A stretch of DNA of 64,000 bases from CATQHQ01 sp965243805 (lineage in GTDB: Bacteria > Gemmatimonadota > Gemmatimonadetes > Longimicrobiales > Gaopeijiaceae), in contig OZ251577.1 of NCBI GenBank assembly GCA_965243805.1, positions 2,356,001 through 2,420,000 on the forward strand, written 5' to 3'. This document shows positions 9,001-18,159 of the stretch, one piece after another. The notes beneath the pieces are model-generated. The model had not been told where the DNA came from and did not search any database. It saw only the letters and a list, made by a program, of their open reading frames with translations. Made by a program: the position numbers and the translations under genes. Position 1 is the first letter of the stretch, and every line of letters begins with the position of its first letter.

Positions 9001-9007
9001 AAGGAGG
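9001..9007 (+). promoter_or_regulatory. Shine-Dalgarno AAGGAGG deciding the methyltransferase start
   Basis: AAGGAGG lies nine bases before ATG 9017. It argues for that start over an ATG-like codon at 8993 further upstream. A TAGAAT -10-like element is at 8952-8957 without a clear -35 box. Confidence 0.7.
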
Positions 9008-9016
9008 CCAGCACCC

Positions 9017-10081
9017 ATGATCATGACCGCAGACGATGCCCACACGCGACTGCTGGACTATCTGGACACTCCTCGCGTGGAACCGTTGTTCGTCCTCGGC
9101 GACGCGGCTGCAGTCTTGAAGATCTTCCCGCCGAACGTGTTCGACTGCTGCATGACAAGCCCGCCGTACTGGGGCAAGCGCGAGTACGCCGAAGCTGGAA
9201 TCGGCATGGAGGCTCACTACCGGGACTTCATTGACAACTTGGTAGCGGTGTGCGCCGAAATCAAGCGAGTGCTACGACCGACCGGTTCACTCTGGCTCAA
9301 TATCGGGGATTCGTACTATCGCAAGAGGTTGGTTGGGATACCTTGGCGGGTAGCCCTCGAGTTGACGGACAAGCAAGACTGGACATTGCGCAACAGCATT
9401 GTGTGGAACAAGATAAAGGGGGGTCCTGACAATACCAAGGATCGGCTTCGGAATGTGCATGAGCACATCTTTCACTTTGTCGCAAAGCCCCGGGGATACT
9501 ATTACGACGCCGACGCTATTCGCAGCACCCCAAAGACGACCAAGGTCGTGAACGGGAGCGTGGTTTCGGCGAGCGGTGTTCGCGGGGTGCGCTACAAGCG
9601 ACAGATTCAGTTGTCCACCGAGCTTAACGATGGCGAAAAGGAGAAGGCGTTTCGGGCGCTGGACAGTATGTTGGATCGTGTACGAACCAACGACATAGCC
9701 GACTTCCGCATGATTATCCGCGGCTGTCAAAGAACGACGCATTCGAATTCGGAAAAAGTATCCGGTCGTGCTCGGGAGCTTCGCGACAAGGGCTACTATT
9801 TTCTTCGCTACCACCCAAAGGGAAGCAAGCCGTCCGATGTATGGGATATACTCCCCGAAGACAGCCAGAACAGAAAAGGCCATTTCGCTCCCTACCCCAA
9901 AGACCTTTGCAGGATACCGATCATGGCCACATGTCCCGAAGGCGGGTTGGTGCTGGACCCGTTCTGCGGAACCGGTACTACGATGGCCGTAGCCAGCGAC
10001 CTAGGCAGGAAATCAGTAGGCGTGGACCTGTCCAGCGAGTATCTGGACATTGCAGAAGGAAGGAGTGCGACGCTCCTGTGA
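9017..10081 (+). CDS. Beta-class DNA methyltransferase, probably N4-cytosine, of a NotI-like R-M system
   Basis: The 354-aa protein has catalytic motif IV TSPPYWG near residue 48 ahead of the AdoMet-binding motif I DPFCGTGTT near the C-terminus, the order of beta-class amino-methyltransferases. SPPY is typical of N4-cytosine enzymes, while N6-adenine enzymes usually have DPPY, so m4C is the likely product. Its stop overlaps the GTG start of the NotI-like endonuclease, so the pair is translationally coupled and should protect the host at the same site. The gene is visibly AT-richer than its neighbours and uses codons such as AAA and AAT that are rare around it, a sign of horizontal transfer. 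Confidence 0.88.
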   Translation: MIMTADDAHTRLLDYLDTPRVEPLFVLGDAAAVLKIFPPNVFDCCMTSPPYWGKREYAEAGIGMEAHYRDFIDNLVAVCAEIKRVLRPTGSLWLNIGDSYYRKRLVGIPWRVALELTDKQDWTLRNSIVWNKIKGGPDNTKDRLRNVHEHIFHFVAKPRGYYYDADAIRSTPKTTKVVNGSVVSASGVRGVRYKRQIQLSTELNDGEKEKAFRALDSMLDRVRTNDIADFRMIIRGCQRTTHSNSEKVSGRARELRDKGYYFLRYHPKGSKPSDVWDILPEDSQNRKGHFAPYPKDLCRIPIMATCPEGGLVLDPFCGTGTTMAVASDLGRKSVGVDLSSEYLDIAEGRSATLL

Positions 10082-10950
10082 ACGATGTCGTCGAACTGTT
10101 TGGCCGTCCCACCTCTGGTGTCGCGGGTGTGCAGTGGACTGCTGTTGTTCAAGATCAGCAATGTCCGTTCGTGGATCGAGTGTGCATCAAGATACGGAAG
10201 AGCAATCCTGATGTATCGATCGGGACCTGTGCAGTGCTGCAAGGAAGAGAGAATCGTCCAGTGGTGATATGTCCGTTGCGGCTACTACAACGAGGAAGAG
10301 TGTTTAGTGACTGCCTCCATCTTCTGGCGCGGCACGAGCCCGGCAACGAGATCCACGTCATCCCAGAGATTGCCGTGCCCGGAGGCAGTATCGATTATGT
10401 CTTGGTCTCGGTGCGAGATGAGCGAGTAATGGATCTTGTAGGCATTGAGCTCCAGGCACTGGATACTACGGGCACGGTGTGGCCTGCTCGGCAGCGCTTT
10501 CTTGCCAGTGTCGGTGCTCGTGCTGTTCGAGAAGGAGGTGATCGACACCGAGGCTACGGGATGAACTGGAAAATGACGGCCAAAACGATACTGATGCAAC
10601 TTCATCACAAGATTCGGACGTTCGAAGCCATTGACAAAAAGCTCGTGCTTGTAGTTCAAGATCACTTGTTGAGCTACTTCTATAGAGAGTTCAGTTTTGC
10701 GCACATTTCAGATGCGCACCAGAGCGATTCCATGCATTTCCATGCATACAAGATGAAGTCCGAGCCCGACGGAACCCATATGTTGCAGTTGGAGCTGCGG
10801 CGAAGCACGAATTCGGCAGGCGTTGCAGTGTGCCTTGGACTTAAGGCAGAACCAGATGTGGGGCTGAAAGAGATTGTTGGACAGCTCGAGAGTAAGCTGT
10901 CGAACCGGACGTTGCTCCATCTCGACCCACAAACGCAACCATGTCGATAG
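10078..10950 (+). CDS. NotI-like restriction endonuclease
   Basis: The 290-aa protein starts at GTG 10078, four bases overlapping the methyltransferase stop (GTGA), with AGGAG 12 bases upstream. It has the NotI family layout as I recall it: an N-terminal four-cysteine metal module (QQCPFV, RVCIKIRKS, IGTCAVL, VICPLRLL), followed by a PD-(D/E)XK-type core with a catalytic segment around VIPEIAVPGGSIDYVLV and DLVGIELQALD. NotI itself cuts GCGGCCGC and binds iron through four cysteines. Several GCGGCCGC octamers occur in this window (for example about 1991 and 22989), which would be compatible if the partner methylates them; the real specificity is unknown. AT-rich composition matches the methyltransferase. 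Confidence 0.82.
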   Translation: MNDVVELFGRPTSGVAGVQWTAVVQDQQCPFVDRVCIKIRKSNPDVSIGTCAVLQGRENRPVVICPLRLLQRGRVFSDCLHLLARHEPGNEIHVIPEIAVPGGSIDYVLVSVRDERVMDLVGIELQALDTTGTVWPARQRFLASVGARAVREGGDRHRGYGMNWKMTAKTILMQLHHKIRTFEAIDKKLVLVVQDHLLSYFYREFSFAHISDAHQSDSMHFHAYKMKSEPDGTHMLQLELRRSTNSAGVAVCLGLKAEPDVGLKEIVGQLESKLSNRTLLHLDPQTQPCR

Positions 10951-10972
10951 AGACTGCACCAGGAGGAAACGC

Positions 10973-11683
10973 ATGAGACTTCGGACCGGAACCAGCGGCT
11001 TCTCGTACAAGGAGTGGAAGGGGAGCTTCTACCCCGAGAAGCTGCCCGCGACACGGATGCTGGAGCACTACTCCCGCCGGCTGGATGCGGTGGAGATCAA
11101 CAACACCTTCTACCGGCTGCCCCGGGCCGAGTTGTTGGAGAAGTGGAGGGCCCAGGTGCCCGAGGACTTTGCCTTCGTCCTCAAGGCGAACCGGCGGATC
11201 ACCCACTTTCGTCGGCTGAAGAATGCGGGCGAGCCGCTGGAGTACCTGGCCAGCACCGCGATCGAGGCGCTGGGACCCGCCTTGGGGCCGATCCTCTTTC
11301 AGCTACCGCCCAACTTCCGCAAGGATGTGGGACGGCTGGCCGAGTTCTTGGCAACGATCCCCGACGGCGTGCGTGCCGCCTTTGAGTTCCGCCACGAGAG
11401 CTGGTTCGGGGACGATACTTGGCAAGCACTGGCGGACGGCGGGGCTGCGCTGGTGGTGGCGGACACGGGCGACGGCGAGGTGCCTGTGGTGGCCACGGCC
11501 GGGTTCGGCTACGCTCGTCTGCGGCGACCGGCCTATGATGACGGGGACTTGGCAGGGTGGGTGGATGCGTTCCGGGAGCAGGGGCAGGACTGGGACGAGC
11601 TGTTTGCCTTCTTCAAGCACGAAGACGCCGGGGCCGGCCCGGCACTGGCCAAGCACTTCCGAGAGAGGTGGGACCAGGGATGA
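10973..11683 (+). CDS. DUF72 family protein
   Basis: The 236-aa protein starts at ATG 10973 with AGGAGG seven bases upstream. It shows the DUF72 TIM-barrel signatures: the opening RTGTSGFSYKEWKGSFYP, then EINNTFYRLP and FQLPPNFRKD. The biochemical function of DUF72 proteins is not settled. Composition is GC-rich like the chromosome, unlike the two R-M genes before it. Its stop overlaps the ATG of the PD-(D/E)XK gene, so the two are probably made together. Confidence 0.9.
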   Translation: MRLRTGTSGFSYKEWKGSFYPEKLPATRMLEHYSRRLDAVEINNTFYRLPRAELLEKWRAQVPEDFAFVLKANRRITHFRRLKNAGEPLEYLASTAIEALGPALGPILFQLPPNFRKDVGRLAEFLATIPDGVRAAFEFRHESWFGDDTWQALADGGAALVVADTGDGEVPVVATAGFGYARLRRPAYDDGDLAGWVDAFREQGQDWDELFAFFKHEDAGAGPALAKHFRERWDQG

Positions 11684-12762
11684 CCGCCGACACGCTGCTG
11701 GCGCAACTGATTCCCAGGGTCACGGCACCGGAGCCGGCCGCCACGCTGGCACTGGAGTGCATTCTGTCGGCGTTGCCGGAGGGTGCCCAAGGGCTGGTGG
11801 ACGCCGTGGCGGGGAGGGCCGGGGTGAAGTCGTTCGCAGTGGGCCGCATCGTTGCGGAATCGAGCGAGGGGGACGCTCGCCCCGACCTGACGGTTCACGA
11901 TGCGGACGGCCAAGTTCGTCTGCTAATCGAGAACAAGTTCTGGGCGGGACTCACCGAGGCTCAGCCCGTGCGCTACCTCGAGCTGCTTTCCGATGACTTG
12001 CCCTCGATGCTTCTCTTCGTGGTGCCCAGCCCGCGCGTGCCTAGCGTATGGCGGGAGCTGAAGCACAGGTGTCGCCAACATGGGAACGGGATCGAATGGA
12101 CGGACGAAAGCGCCGACGACTCGTTCCCCCGAGCCCAGGCGGGTGGCCGAGTGCTAGCGGTCACAAGCTGGCGCTACGTGCTGGAGACGCTGGAGGAGAT
12201 CGCCCGCCGAGGCGACCACAAGGCGGCCGAAGCCGATGTGGCGCAGCTGCGCGGCCTGACCGACCGGATGAGCAGCCAGAACGTGTTCCTGCCGTTGCAG
12301 GAGGGAGAGGCGGAAGACACTCGCGTGGCGCAGCGCATGACCAACTACATCGACTTGATCGGCCTCGTCGTCGATCGCCTGGTTTCTCACCACGACTTCA
12401 AGGTTACGGGGAGGCCAATCCACTCATGGTACTATTCGGCCTGCCGTGTTGTTGCACACGAACGCTTCACAGCGGTACTTGGCATATCGCTTGGTAGCTG
12501 GCTAGCCTGCGGATCGTCGCCGCTTTGGTGGTGGTCGGAAACGGACTGGGAAAAGTGCGGCTTCCAAGGCCAACTCGCCCGCGCCAAGGTGCTGTTTGAC
12601 GACGCCGTCGCGTGGGGAAGCCATCTGAACATCCCCGTTCCGCTGACTGCCGGAGTCGAACGGGACCGCGTCATTCGCGATGCCGCCGCCCATGTTGCAG
12701 AGATTGCGGATCGGCTGAACGCGGAGTTCCCTTGCCCTGCAACCTCAACAGGTGCATCATGA
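11680..12762 (+). CDS. PD-(D/E)XK nuclease-like protein
   Basis: The 360-aa protein overlaps the DUF72 gene by ATGA. It contains a clear nuclease-fold signature, RPDLTVHDADG then LLIENKFWAGLTEAQ, giving the D...E-x-K triad with the conserved Gln that often follows. The C-terminal half is a separate region with a Trp-rich WLACGSSPLWWWSE segment. Similar proteins are annotated as PD-(D/E)XK family and are found both near defence loci and alone. It may be a defence nuclease or a DNA-processing enzyme. It lies next to the NotI-like system but is separated from it by DUF72. Confidence 0.75.
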   Translation: MTADTLLAQLIPRVTAPEPAATLALECILSALPEGAQGLVDAVAGRAGVKSFAVGRIVAESSEGDARPDLTVHDADGQVRLLIENKFWAGLTEAQPVRYLELLSDDLPSMLLFVVPSPRVPSVWRELKHRCRQHGNGIEWTDESADDSFPRAQAGGRVLAVTSWRYVLETLEEIARRGDHKAAEADVAQLRGLTDRMSSQNVFLPLQEGEAEDTRVAQRMTNYIDLIGLVVDRLVSHHDFKVTGRPIHSWYYSACRVVAHERFTAVLGISLGSWLACGSSPLWWWSETDWEKCGFQGQLARAKVLFDDAVAWGSHLNIPVPLTAGVERDRVIRDAAAHVAEIADRLNAEFPCPATSTGAS

Positions 12763-12766
12763 CCCC

Positions 12767-14404
12767 ATGATCGACCGTCGCCGCTTCATCGGAGCGTCCG
12801 CCAGCGTTGGCGCCGCCACAGCCCTCGGGATCCAAGGATGCGCGCCCGACGCGGCCAGGAGCGGCAGCGAGCCCGCTGAAGTCGCCGCTGGCCCGCCGCC
12901 CGCCTTCGAGCTCGACGAGGCCACCGTCGCGGAGCTTCAAGCCGCCATGGAGTCGGGCGAGCGCACTTCCCGCTCTATCGTGCAGCTCTACTTGGAGCGG
13001 ATCGAGTCGCTGGACCGTGGAGGTCTGGGGTTGCGGTCCGTCATCGAGGTCAACCCCGAGGCGCTGGAGATCGCCGATCGGCTGGACGAGGAACGGCGTA
13101 CCCGCGGTCCCCGGGGGCACCTCCACGGCATTCCCGTCGCCCTGAAGGACAACATCGACACCCACGACGGCATGACCACCACTGCCGGCTCGCTGGCCCT
13201 GGAGGGCTCGGTCCCGTCGCAGGATTCGTTCCTGGTCCAGCGGCTACGCGAGGTCGGCGCCGTCGTCTTGGCGAAGCTCAACATGAGCGAGTGGGCCTAC
13301 TTTCGGGGCGAGCGGGCCACCAGCGGTTGGAGCGCGCGGGGCGGCCAGTGCCGCAACCCCTATGCGCTGGACCGCAACCCGTGCGGTTCCAGCTCCGGCT
13401 CCGGCGTGGCGGCGGCCGCCAACTTGGCCGCCCTGACGATCGGAACCGAGACCGGCGGCTCGATCATGTGCCCATCGTCGATCAACGGGATCGTGGGGAT
13501 CAAGCCCACCGTAGGGTTGTGGAGCCGGTCGGGCGTCATCCCCATCTCCCACTCCCAGGACACGGCGGGACCCATGTGCCGCACGTTGCGCGACGCCGCC
13601 GTCCTGCTGGGACCGCTCACCGGCGTGGACCCGCGAGACCCGGCCACCGAGGCCAGCCAGGGCCAAGCCCACGAGGACTACACGACGTTCCTGGACCCCC
13701 AGGGACTGGAAGGCGCGCGGATCGGTGCGGCCCGCAGCTTCGGAGGCTTCTCGCCGGAGGAGTGGGCGCTCTTCGACGAGGCGTTGGCGGCGATGCGGGC
13801 CGGAGGCGCGGAAGTGGTGGACCCGGCGAACCTGCCGACGCCCGCGTGGAACGACGAAGAGCCGCTGCTGGTGCTGGAGTACGAGTTCAAGGCCGGGATC
13901 AACGCGTACCTGGCCGGCCTGGGAGCCGACGCGCCGGTTCGGACGCTGGCCGAGATCATCGACTTCAACGAGCGCAACGCGGAGCGGGAGATGCCTCACT
14001 TCGGCCAGGAGCGGCTCATTGCGTCGCAGGCCCGGGGACCGCTCACCGACCCCGAGTACGTGAACGCAGTCCGCGCAATCCAGCGGGGCGCCCGAGAAGA
14101 CGGGATCGACGCCCTCATGGACCGTCACGACCTGGACGCCATCGTCGCGCCCACACGCAGCGTGGCGTGGAAGACGGACCACATCGTAGGCGACCGTCTG
14201 ACCGGAGGCTCCAGCGCCGGAGTGGCGGCGATCGCCGGCTACCCTGACATCACCGTGCCCATGGGGTTCGTTTCGGGACTGCCGGTGGGCGTGTCGTTCT
14301 TCGGACGCCGATGGAGCGAGCCGACGCTGCTTCGAGTCGCCTACGGCTACGAGCAGAGTACCAGACACCGAACGCCCCCGACCTTCGTCGCCACGCTGGG
14401 ATAG
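12767..14404 (+). CDS. Tat-exported amidase (amidase signature family)
   Basis: The 545-aa protein begins MIDRRRFIGASASVG, a twin-arginine signal, followed by a lipobox-like GIQGC. The amidase signature Ser-cisSer-Lys triad is visible: Lys127 in ALKDN, the Gly/Ser-rich loop GSSSGSG, and the nucleophile Ser232 in GTETGGSIMCPSS. It hydrolyses an amide bond in the periplasm; the substrate is not predictable. Two ATGs are available (12752 and 12767); the second starts directly at the Tat motif. A homologous AUG also overlaps the upstream stop at 12759. Confidence 0.9.
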   Translation: MIDRRRFIGASASVGAATALGIQGCAPDAARSGSEPAEVAAGPPPAFELDEATVAELQAAMESGERTSRSIVQLYLERIESLDRGGLGLRSVIEVNPEALEIADRLDEERRTRGPRGHLHGIPVALKDNIDTHDGMTTTAGSLALEGSVPSQDSFLVQRLREVGAVVLAKLNMSEWAYFRGERATSGWSARGGQCRNPYALDRNPCGSSSGSGVAAAANLAALTIGTETGGSIMCPSSINGIVGIKPTVGLWSRSGVIPISHSQDTAGPMCRTLRDAAVLLGPLTGVDPRDPATEASQGQAHEDYTTFLDPQGLEGARIGAARSFGGFSPEEWALFDEALAAMRAGGAEVVDPANLPTPAWNDEEPLLVLEYEFKAGINAYLAGLGADAPVRTLAEIIDFNERNAEREMPHFGQERLIASQARGPLTDPEYVNAVRAIQRGAREDGIDALMDRHDLDAIVAPTRSVAWKTDHIVGDRLTGGSSAGVAAIAGYPDITVPMGFVSGLPVGVSFFGRRWSEPTLLRVAYGYEQSTRHRTPPTFVATLG

Positions 14405-14449
14405 GGAGCTCGCGACGACGCCGGAGGCCCAGCCAGAAGGAGATCGAAT

Positions 14450-14896
14450 ATGAGTGCCTTGAAGAACGTCGGAGCCGCAGTGCTGGGATGGGTGACCATG
14501 GTGGTGGTCACCTTCGTCGGCTTGGGCATCGCCTGGGCGGTCCTGGGTACCGAAGGCGCCCTTCAGCCGGAGAGCTGGTCGCCGTCGTCCGTCTTTATCG
14601 TCGTCATGATCGTGATGGGGCTCGTGGCGGCCACGCTCGGGGGCGCTGTGTGCGCGAAGACGGCCCCGGACCGCTGGGCGGTGTGGGTCCTCGTGGGCAT
14701 CGTGGTGGTGCTCGGCCTCGCGGTGGCGGTGCCGGAAGCGCCAGCGGCCGCGGGTCCGAGGCCGGTCGACGTGGGCATGCTCGATGCGATGATGAACGCC
14801 CAGCCGCCCCGATGGCTCCCCTGGCTGGACCCGGTGCTCGGCGTTGTCGGCGCACTCTTGGGCGCGAGGTTGGTGCGCGGGCGCAAAGCGCTGTGA
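14450..14896 (+). CDS. Small membrane protein, about four helices
   Basis: The 148-aa protein has a good ribosome-binding site (AGAAGGAGAT) before ATG 14450. Hydrophobic segments at about residues 8-33, 47-68, 77-94 and 120-138 suggest four membrane helices. I recognise no family. Its stop overlaps the GTG start of the S9 peptidase, so they are coupled. Confidence 0.75.
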   Translation: MSALKNVGAAVLGWVTMVVVTFVGLGIAWAVLGTEGALQPESWSPSSVFIVVMIVMGLVAATLGGAVCAKTAPDRWAVWVLVGIVVVLGLAVAVPEAPAAAGPRPVDVGMLDAMMNAQPPRWLPWLDPVLGVVGALLGARLVRGRKAL

Positions 14897-17079
14897 AGCT
14901 GGGCGCATGGGCGCTGATCGCGGCAAGCGCGTTGCCGGCCGTCCCAGCCGCCAGCGCCCAGTCGCCGCGCCCCGTCGAGCTGGAGGACTACTACCGCCTC
15001 AAAACCGCTGGCAGCCCGGCCCTCTCGCCCGACGGTTCGCTCGTCGCCTTCGTGGTGACCTCTGTCGTGGAGGACGAGAACCGCCGTCGCACCGAGATAT
15101 GGCTGGCCCCCGCCGACGGCAGTGGCGAGCCGGTGCGCCTGACCGACCCCGAGGCCAGCGCCTCGTCGCCGCGCTGGAGCCCCGACGGGCGCCTGCTGTC
15201 GTACTCCGCCGACGGCGGTCCCTGGTTCCTGACCGTGCCCCAAGCCGCTGCCGAGCCCGGCGGTAGCTCCGACCCCGACGGTCGCTCTGAGCCCTTCCGG
15301 ATCGAAGGAGTGGACGGAACGCCCGTCTTCAGTCCCGACGGCGGTTGGATCGCCTTCGTGTCGGCCGTGCCCCCTCCACCCGCTCCCGAGCCCGAGTACG
15401 CTTCCGACTTTGAGCGACGCACCGTCGAGCGCTTCGACGGGCGCATCTACGACTGGATGAACTACCGCTTCGACCGGCGCGGCTACCTGCCCGACCCTCG
15501 GGACCCGGCCGCCACGCCGCCTCGGGAGGTTCATGTGGTGCCTGCTGAGGGGGGCGACCCCCGCCAGCTCACCGACCTGGGCGTGAACGCCAGCGGACTG
15601 GCCTGGAGCCCCGACGCCCGCCGGATCGCATTCGCCGCTGACGCCCACCAGCGCGACGAGCACAGCTACGAGCGGGCCGACCTCTGGGTCGCCGAGATCG
15701 ACGCCGAGATTGACGGTGAGATCGACACCGAGATCGACGGCGCCACCACCCGTCTCACCGACGACGAGTTCAACTACTCCTCCCCGGCGTGGTCGCCGGC
15801 AGGGGACCAGATCGTGGCGAGGGGCGCGGAGGGGCTGGACGTGATCATTCGGGAGGCGCGGGACCGCGGCGCACCCACCGACCTCTTCGTCTTTGACGCC
15901 TCCAACGGCGAACGGCTTCGCAACCTGACCGCCGAGTGGGACCTGATCCCGAGCGCACCGGTGTGGAGTCCCGACGGCCACGTCTACTTCTCCGCGGGGA
16001 CCGGCGGCAACGCGCACCTCTTCCGCGTGCCGGCCACTGGAGGAACCGTCCAGCAGATCACCCACGGCGACCGCCGCCTTTCGTCGTTCTCCTTCTCCGC
16101 CGACTTCGGCCGGGTCGCCTTCCGGGCCACCGATCCGCTGCGCCCCGGCGACGTGCAGGTCGCAACCCTTGTCCCGCCCAGCGACCCGCCCAGCGACGTT
16201 GCCGGATCACCCCCGGCACCCCAGGAGGTTGCCGTCAGCGACGTGAACGGCCAGCTGCTCGCCCAGCTGGAGTTGGCGTCGCCGGAGCGCCTGCTCTTCT
16301 CCAGCCCCGACGGCACGCAGATCGAAGGCTGGATGCTCCCAGCCCGAGGGTACCGACACGGCAACGCCGCTGCCGACGACGGCGGCTTCCCCCTAATCCT
16401 CCAGATCCACGGCGGCCCTCACGGCGCCTACGGCAACGACTTCTCCTTCGACCGGCAGCTGCTGTCCGCGAACGGCTACATGGTGCTCTACGTCAACCCA
16501 CGCGCCTCCACTGGCTACGGCGAGGACTTCCGGTGGGCGACATGGGGCGGCTGGGGGTTCAAGGACTACGAGGACGTGATGGCGGGGGTGGACCACGCGA
16601 TCGCCCAGTACGCGGTCGACACGGATCGGATGGGGGTGACCGGCTACTCCTACGGCGGCTTCCTGACCAACTGGATCATCACCCAGACCGACCGCTTCGC
16701 CGCGGCGGCGGCAGGCGCGTCGATCTCCAACTGGGTGAGCGACTACGGCGTCGCCGACATCCCCCGGACCAAGGAGAGCGAGTTCTTCGGCCCGCCTTGG
16801 GAGGAGCAGGGGCTGGCGAACCTGCTGCGCTCGTCGCCGATCATCCACGCCAAGGGGGTGACCACGCCGACCCTCTTCGTGCACGGCGAGTCGGACCACC
16901 GCGTGCCGATCGAGGAGGCCGAGCAGATGTACGTGGCCCTCAAGAAGCAAGGCGTGCCAGCGCGGTTCGTCCGCTACCCCGACTCCTACCACGGCGGCTG
17001 GACGCCCTGGCGGACCGTGCACCGGGCCTGGGTTCAGCTGGAGTGGTGGAAGCAGTGGCTGACGAGGCCGGCTCTCTAG
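14893..17079 (+). CDS. Exported S9 family peptidase (prolyl oligopeptidase type)
   Basis: The 728-aa protein starts at GTG 14893, overlapping the previous stop by GTGA, and carries a signal peptide ending at ASAQS. Residues about 40-430 form a WD40/PD40-like propeller with repeated LSPDG/WSPDG blades. The C-terminal alpha/beta hydrolase has Ser586 in TGYSYGGF, Asp668 in HGESDHRVP and His700 in SYHGG. It should be an acylaminoacyl- or dipeptidyl-peptidase acting on oligopeptides in the periplasm. Blade loops contain an expanded acidic run of EID units (about 15699-15738, 12-bp period) and a PPSDPPSD duplication near 16177. Confidence 0.93.
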   Translation: MKLGAWALIAASALPAVPAASAQSPRPVELEDYYRLKTAGSPALSPDGSLVAFVVTSVVEDENRRRTEIWLAPADGSGEPVRLTDPEASASSPRWSPDGRLLSYSADGGPWFLTVPQAAAEPGGSSDPDGRSEPFRIEGVDGTPVFSPDGGWIAFVSAVPPPPAPEPEYASDFERRTVERFDGRIYDWMNYRFDRRGYLPDPRDPAATPPREVHVVPAEGGDPRQLTDLGVNASGLAWSPDARRIAFAADAHQRDEHSYERADLWVAEIDAEIDGEIDTEIDGATTRLTDDEFNYSSPAWSPAGDQIVARGAEGLDVIIREARDRGAPTDLFVFDASNGERLRNLTAEWDLIPSAPVWSPDGHVYFSAGTGGNAHLFRVPATGGTVQQITHGDRRLSSFSFSADFGRVAFRATDPLRPGDVQVATLVPPSDPPSDVAGSPPAPQEVAVSDVNGQLLAQLELASPERLLFSSPDGTQIEGWMLPARGYRHGNAAADDGGFPLILQIHGGPHGAYGNDFSFDRQLLSANGYMVLYVNPRASTGYGEDFRWATWGGWGFKDYEDVMAGVDHAIAQYAVDTDRMGVTGYSYGGFLTNWIITQTDRFAAAAAGASISNWVSDYGVADIPRTKESEFFGPPWEEQGLANLLRSSPIIHAKGVTTPTLFVHGESDHRVPIEEAEQMYVALKKQGVPARFVRYPDSYHGGWTPWRTVHRAWVQLEWWKQWLTRPAL

Positions 17080-17096
17080 ACGAGGCCGGCTCTCTA
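17061..17096. repeat. perfect 18-bp tandem duplication over the S9 peptidase stop
   Basis: GACGAGGCCGGCTCTCTA occurs at 17061-17078 and immediately again at 17079-17096. The TAG stop (17077-17079) spans the end of the first copy. Confidence 0.9.
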
Positions 17097-17125
17097 GAGA
17101 GCTCAAATGGGGCCCGTTCCGCCGG

Positions 17126-17542
17126 CTACATTCCCCCTCCGCCTCCCCCCAGCAGGTCGTGCACCCGCTGTGCCTGGTACGCCTGGCCGACCCAACGGCT
17201 CACGCTGGCCCGCGACGTGGGCTCCACTTCGGCGGCGAGGGCGGCCAAGCTGCTCCACAGGAGAGTGGCGACCCGATTGCGGTCGGGGGCGTCGGAGGCC
17301 GCTGTGAGGACGACCCAGCTGTCCAGCGGCTCCACGGTCCCGGAATCGTCGATGGCGTCGGGCTTCAGCTCCAGCAGCAGCAACCGGTCCCCCGCCGCGC
17401 TCAGCTGGGACCGAAGCTTGGCCCGGGAGAAGCGCATGGAGGGTCTCCGGCGGCGCATCTCCTCCAGCAGCCGCGATTCGGGAAGGGCGCCTGGGCCGCA
17501 ACGGCGCAGGATGTCCACGATGCTCTCGGTTGTTCTGACCAC
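17126..17542 (-). CDS. Hypothetical 138-aa protein, possible winged-helix start
   Basis: It starts at GTG 17542 with a GGAGG ribosome-binding site. The first 60 residues (SIVDILRRCGPGALPESRLLEEMRRR...) look like a small winged-helix domain, followed by a mixed region and a glycine-rich C-terminus. I recognise no family. It lies between and opposite to the S9 peptidase and yqeY-like genes. Regular hydrophobic patterning and the ribosome-binding site support a real gene, but it is a modest call. Confidence 0.6.
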   Translation of the reverse strand: MVRTTESIVDILRRCGPGALPESRLLEEMRRRRPSMRFSRAKLRSQLSAAGDRLLLLELKPDAIDDSGTVEPLDSWVVLTAASDAPDRNRVATLLWSSLAALAAEVEPTSRASVSRWVGQAYQAQRVHDLLGGGGGGM

Positions 17543-17717
17543 AGCAACCTCCAGGGGAACGAGGGGGGACGACGAGACGAGGGGAACGACGGGGACGGGG
17601 TGGCGCGAAAGGCGGAGTGGACCCTAACCAACGATCCTGTCCGATCAAAGACCCGCGGGCGGCCGGAGGCGGTGCTTTGGGACTAACTTCCAAGCCCCCC
17701 AGGGATAAGGAGGAGCA

Positions 17718-18158
17718 GTGAGCGAGTCGTCGCTGAAAGATCGGCTCCGGTCGGACCTGAACGGAGCGCGGCGGAGCCGGGACAAGGCCCGAACGCTAGT
17801 CCTCACCACCATGCTTGCGGAGGTGCGGAACCGGGAGATCGACACGGGCGCCCCCCTGGACGACGACGGGGTGCGGGGCGTCCTGGCGAAGGCGATCAAG
17901 CAGCGCAGGGACGCGGCGGACCAGATGCGGGAGGGAGGCCGGCCGGAGCTGGCGGAGACCGAGGAAGCCCAGGCGCGGCTCCTCCAAGAGTACTTGCCGC
18001 CGGAGCTGACGGAGGACGATGTGCGCGGGATCGTGCGCGAGATCGTGAAGGGAGGTGCGGCCCACATCGGCGCGGTAATGTCCCAGTTGATGCCCCGCGT
18101 CCGGGGCCGCTTCGACGGCAAGGCGGCCTCCCGGATCGCCCGGGAGGAGCTGGGGTAG
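17718..18158 (+). CDS. yqeY: GatB/YqeY domain protein
   Basis: The 146-aa protein starts at GTG 17718 after AAGGAGGAG. It matches YqeY-like proteins along its length: SLKDRLRSDLNGARRSRDK, then EYLPPELTEDDV and the ending GRFDGKAASRIAREEL. The domain is shared with the tRNA-amidotransferase GatB tail; the function of the free protein is not established. In many bacteria it follows rpsU; no rpsU is present here. It heads the mutS2-dnaG-recJ run, ending one base before the mutS2 start. Confidence 0.9.
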   Translation: MSESSLKDRLRSDLNGARRSRDKARTLVLTTMLAEVRNREIDTGAPLDDDGVRGVLAKAIKQRRDAADQMREGGRPELAETEEAQARLLQEYLPPELTEDDVRGIVREIVKGGAAHIGAVMSQLMPRVRGRFDGKAASRIAREELG

Positions 18159-18159
18159 G

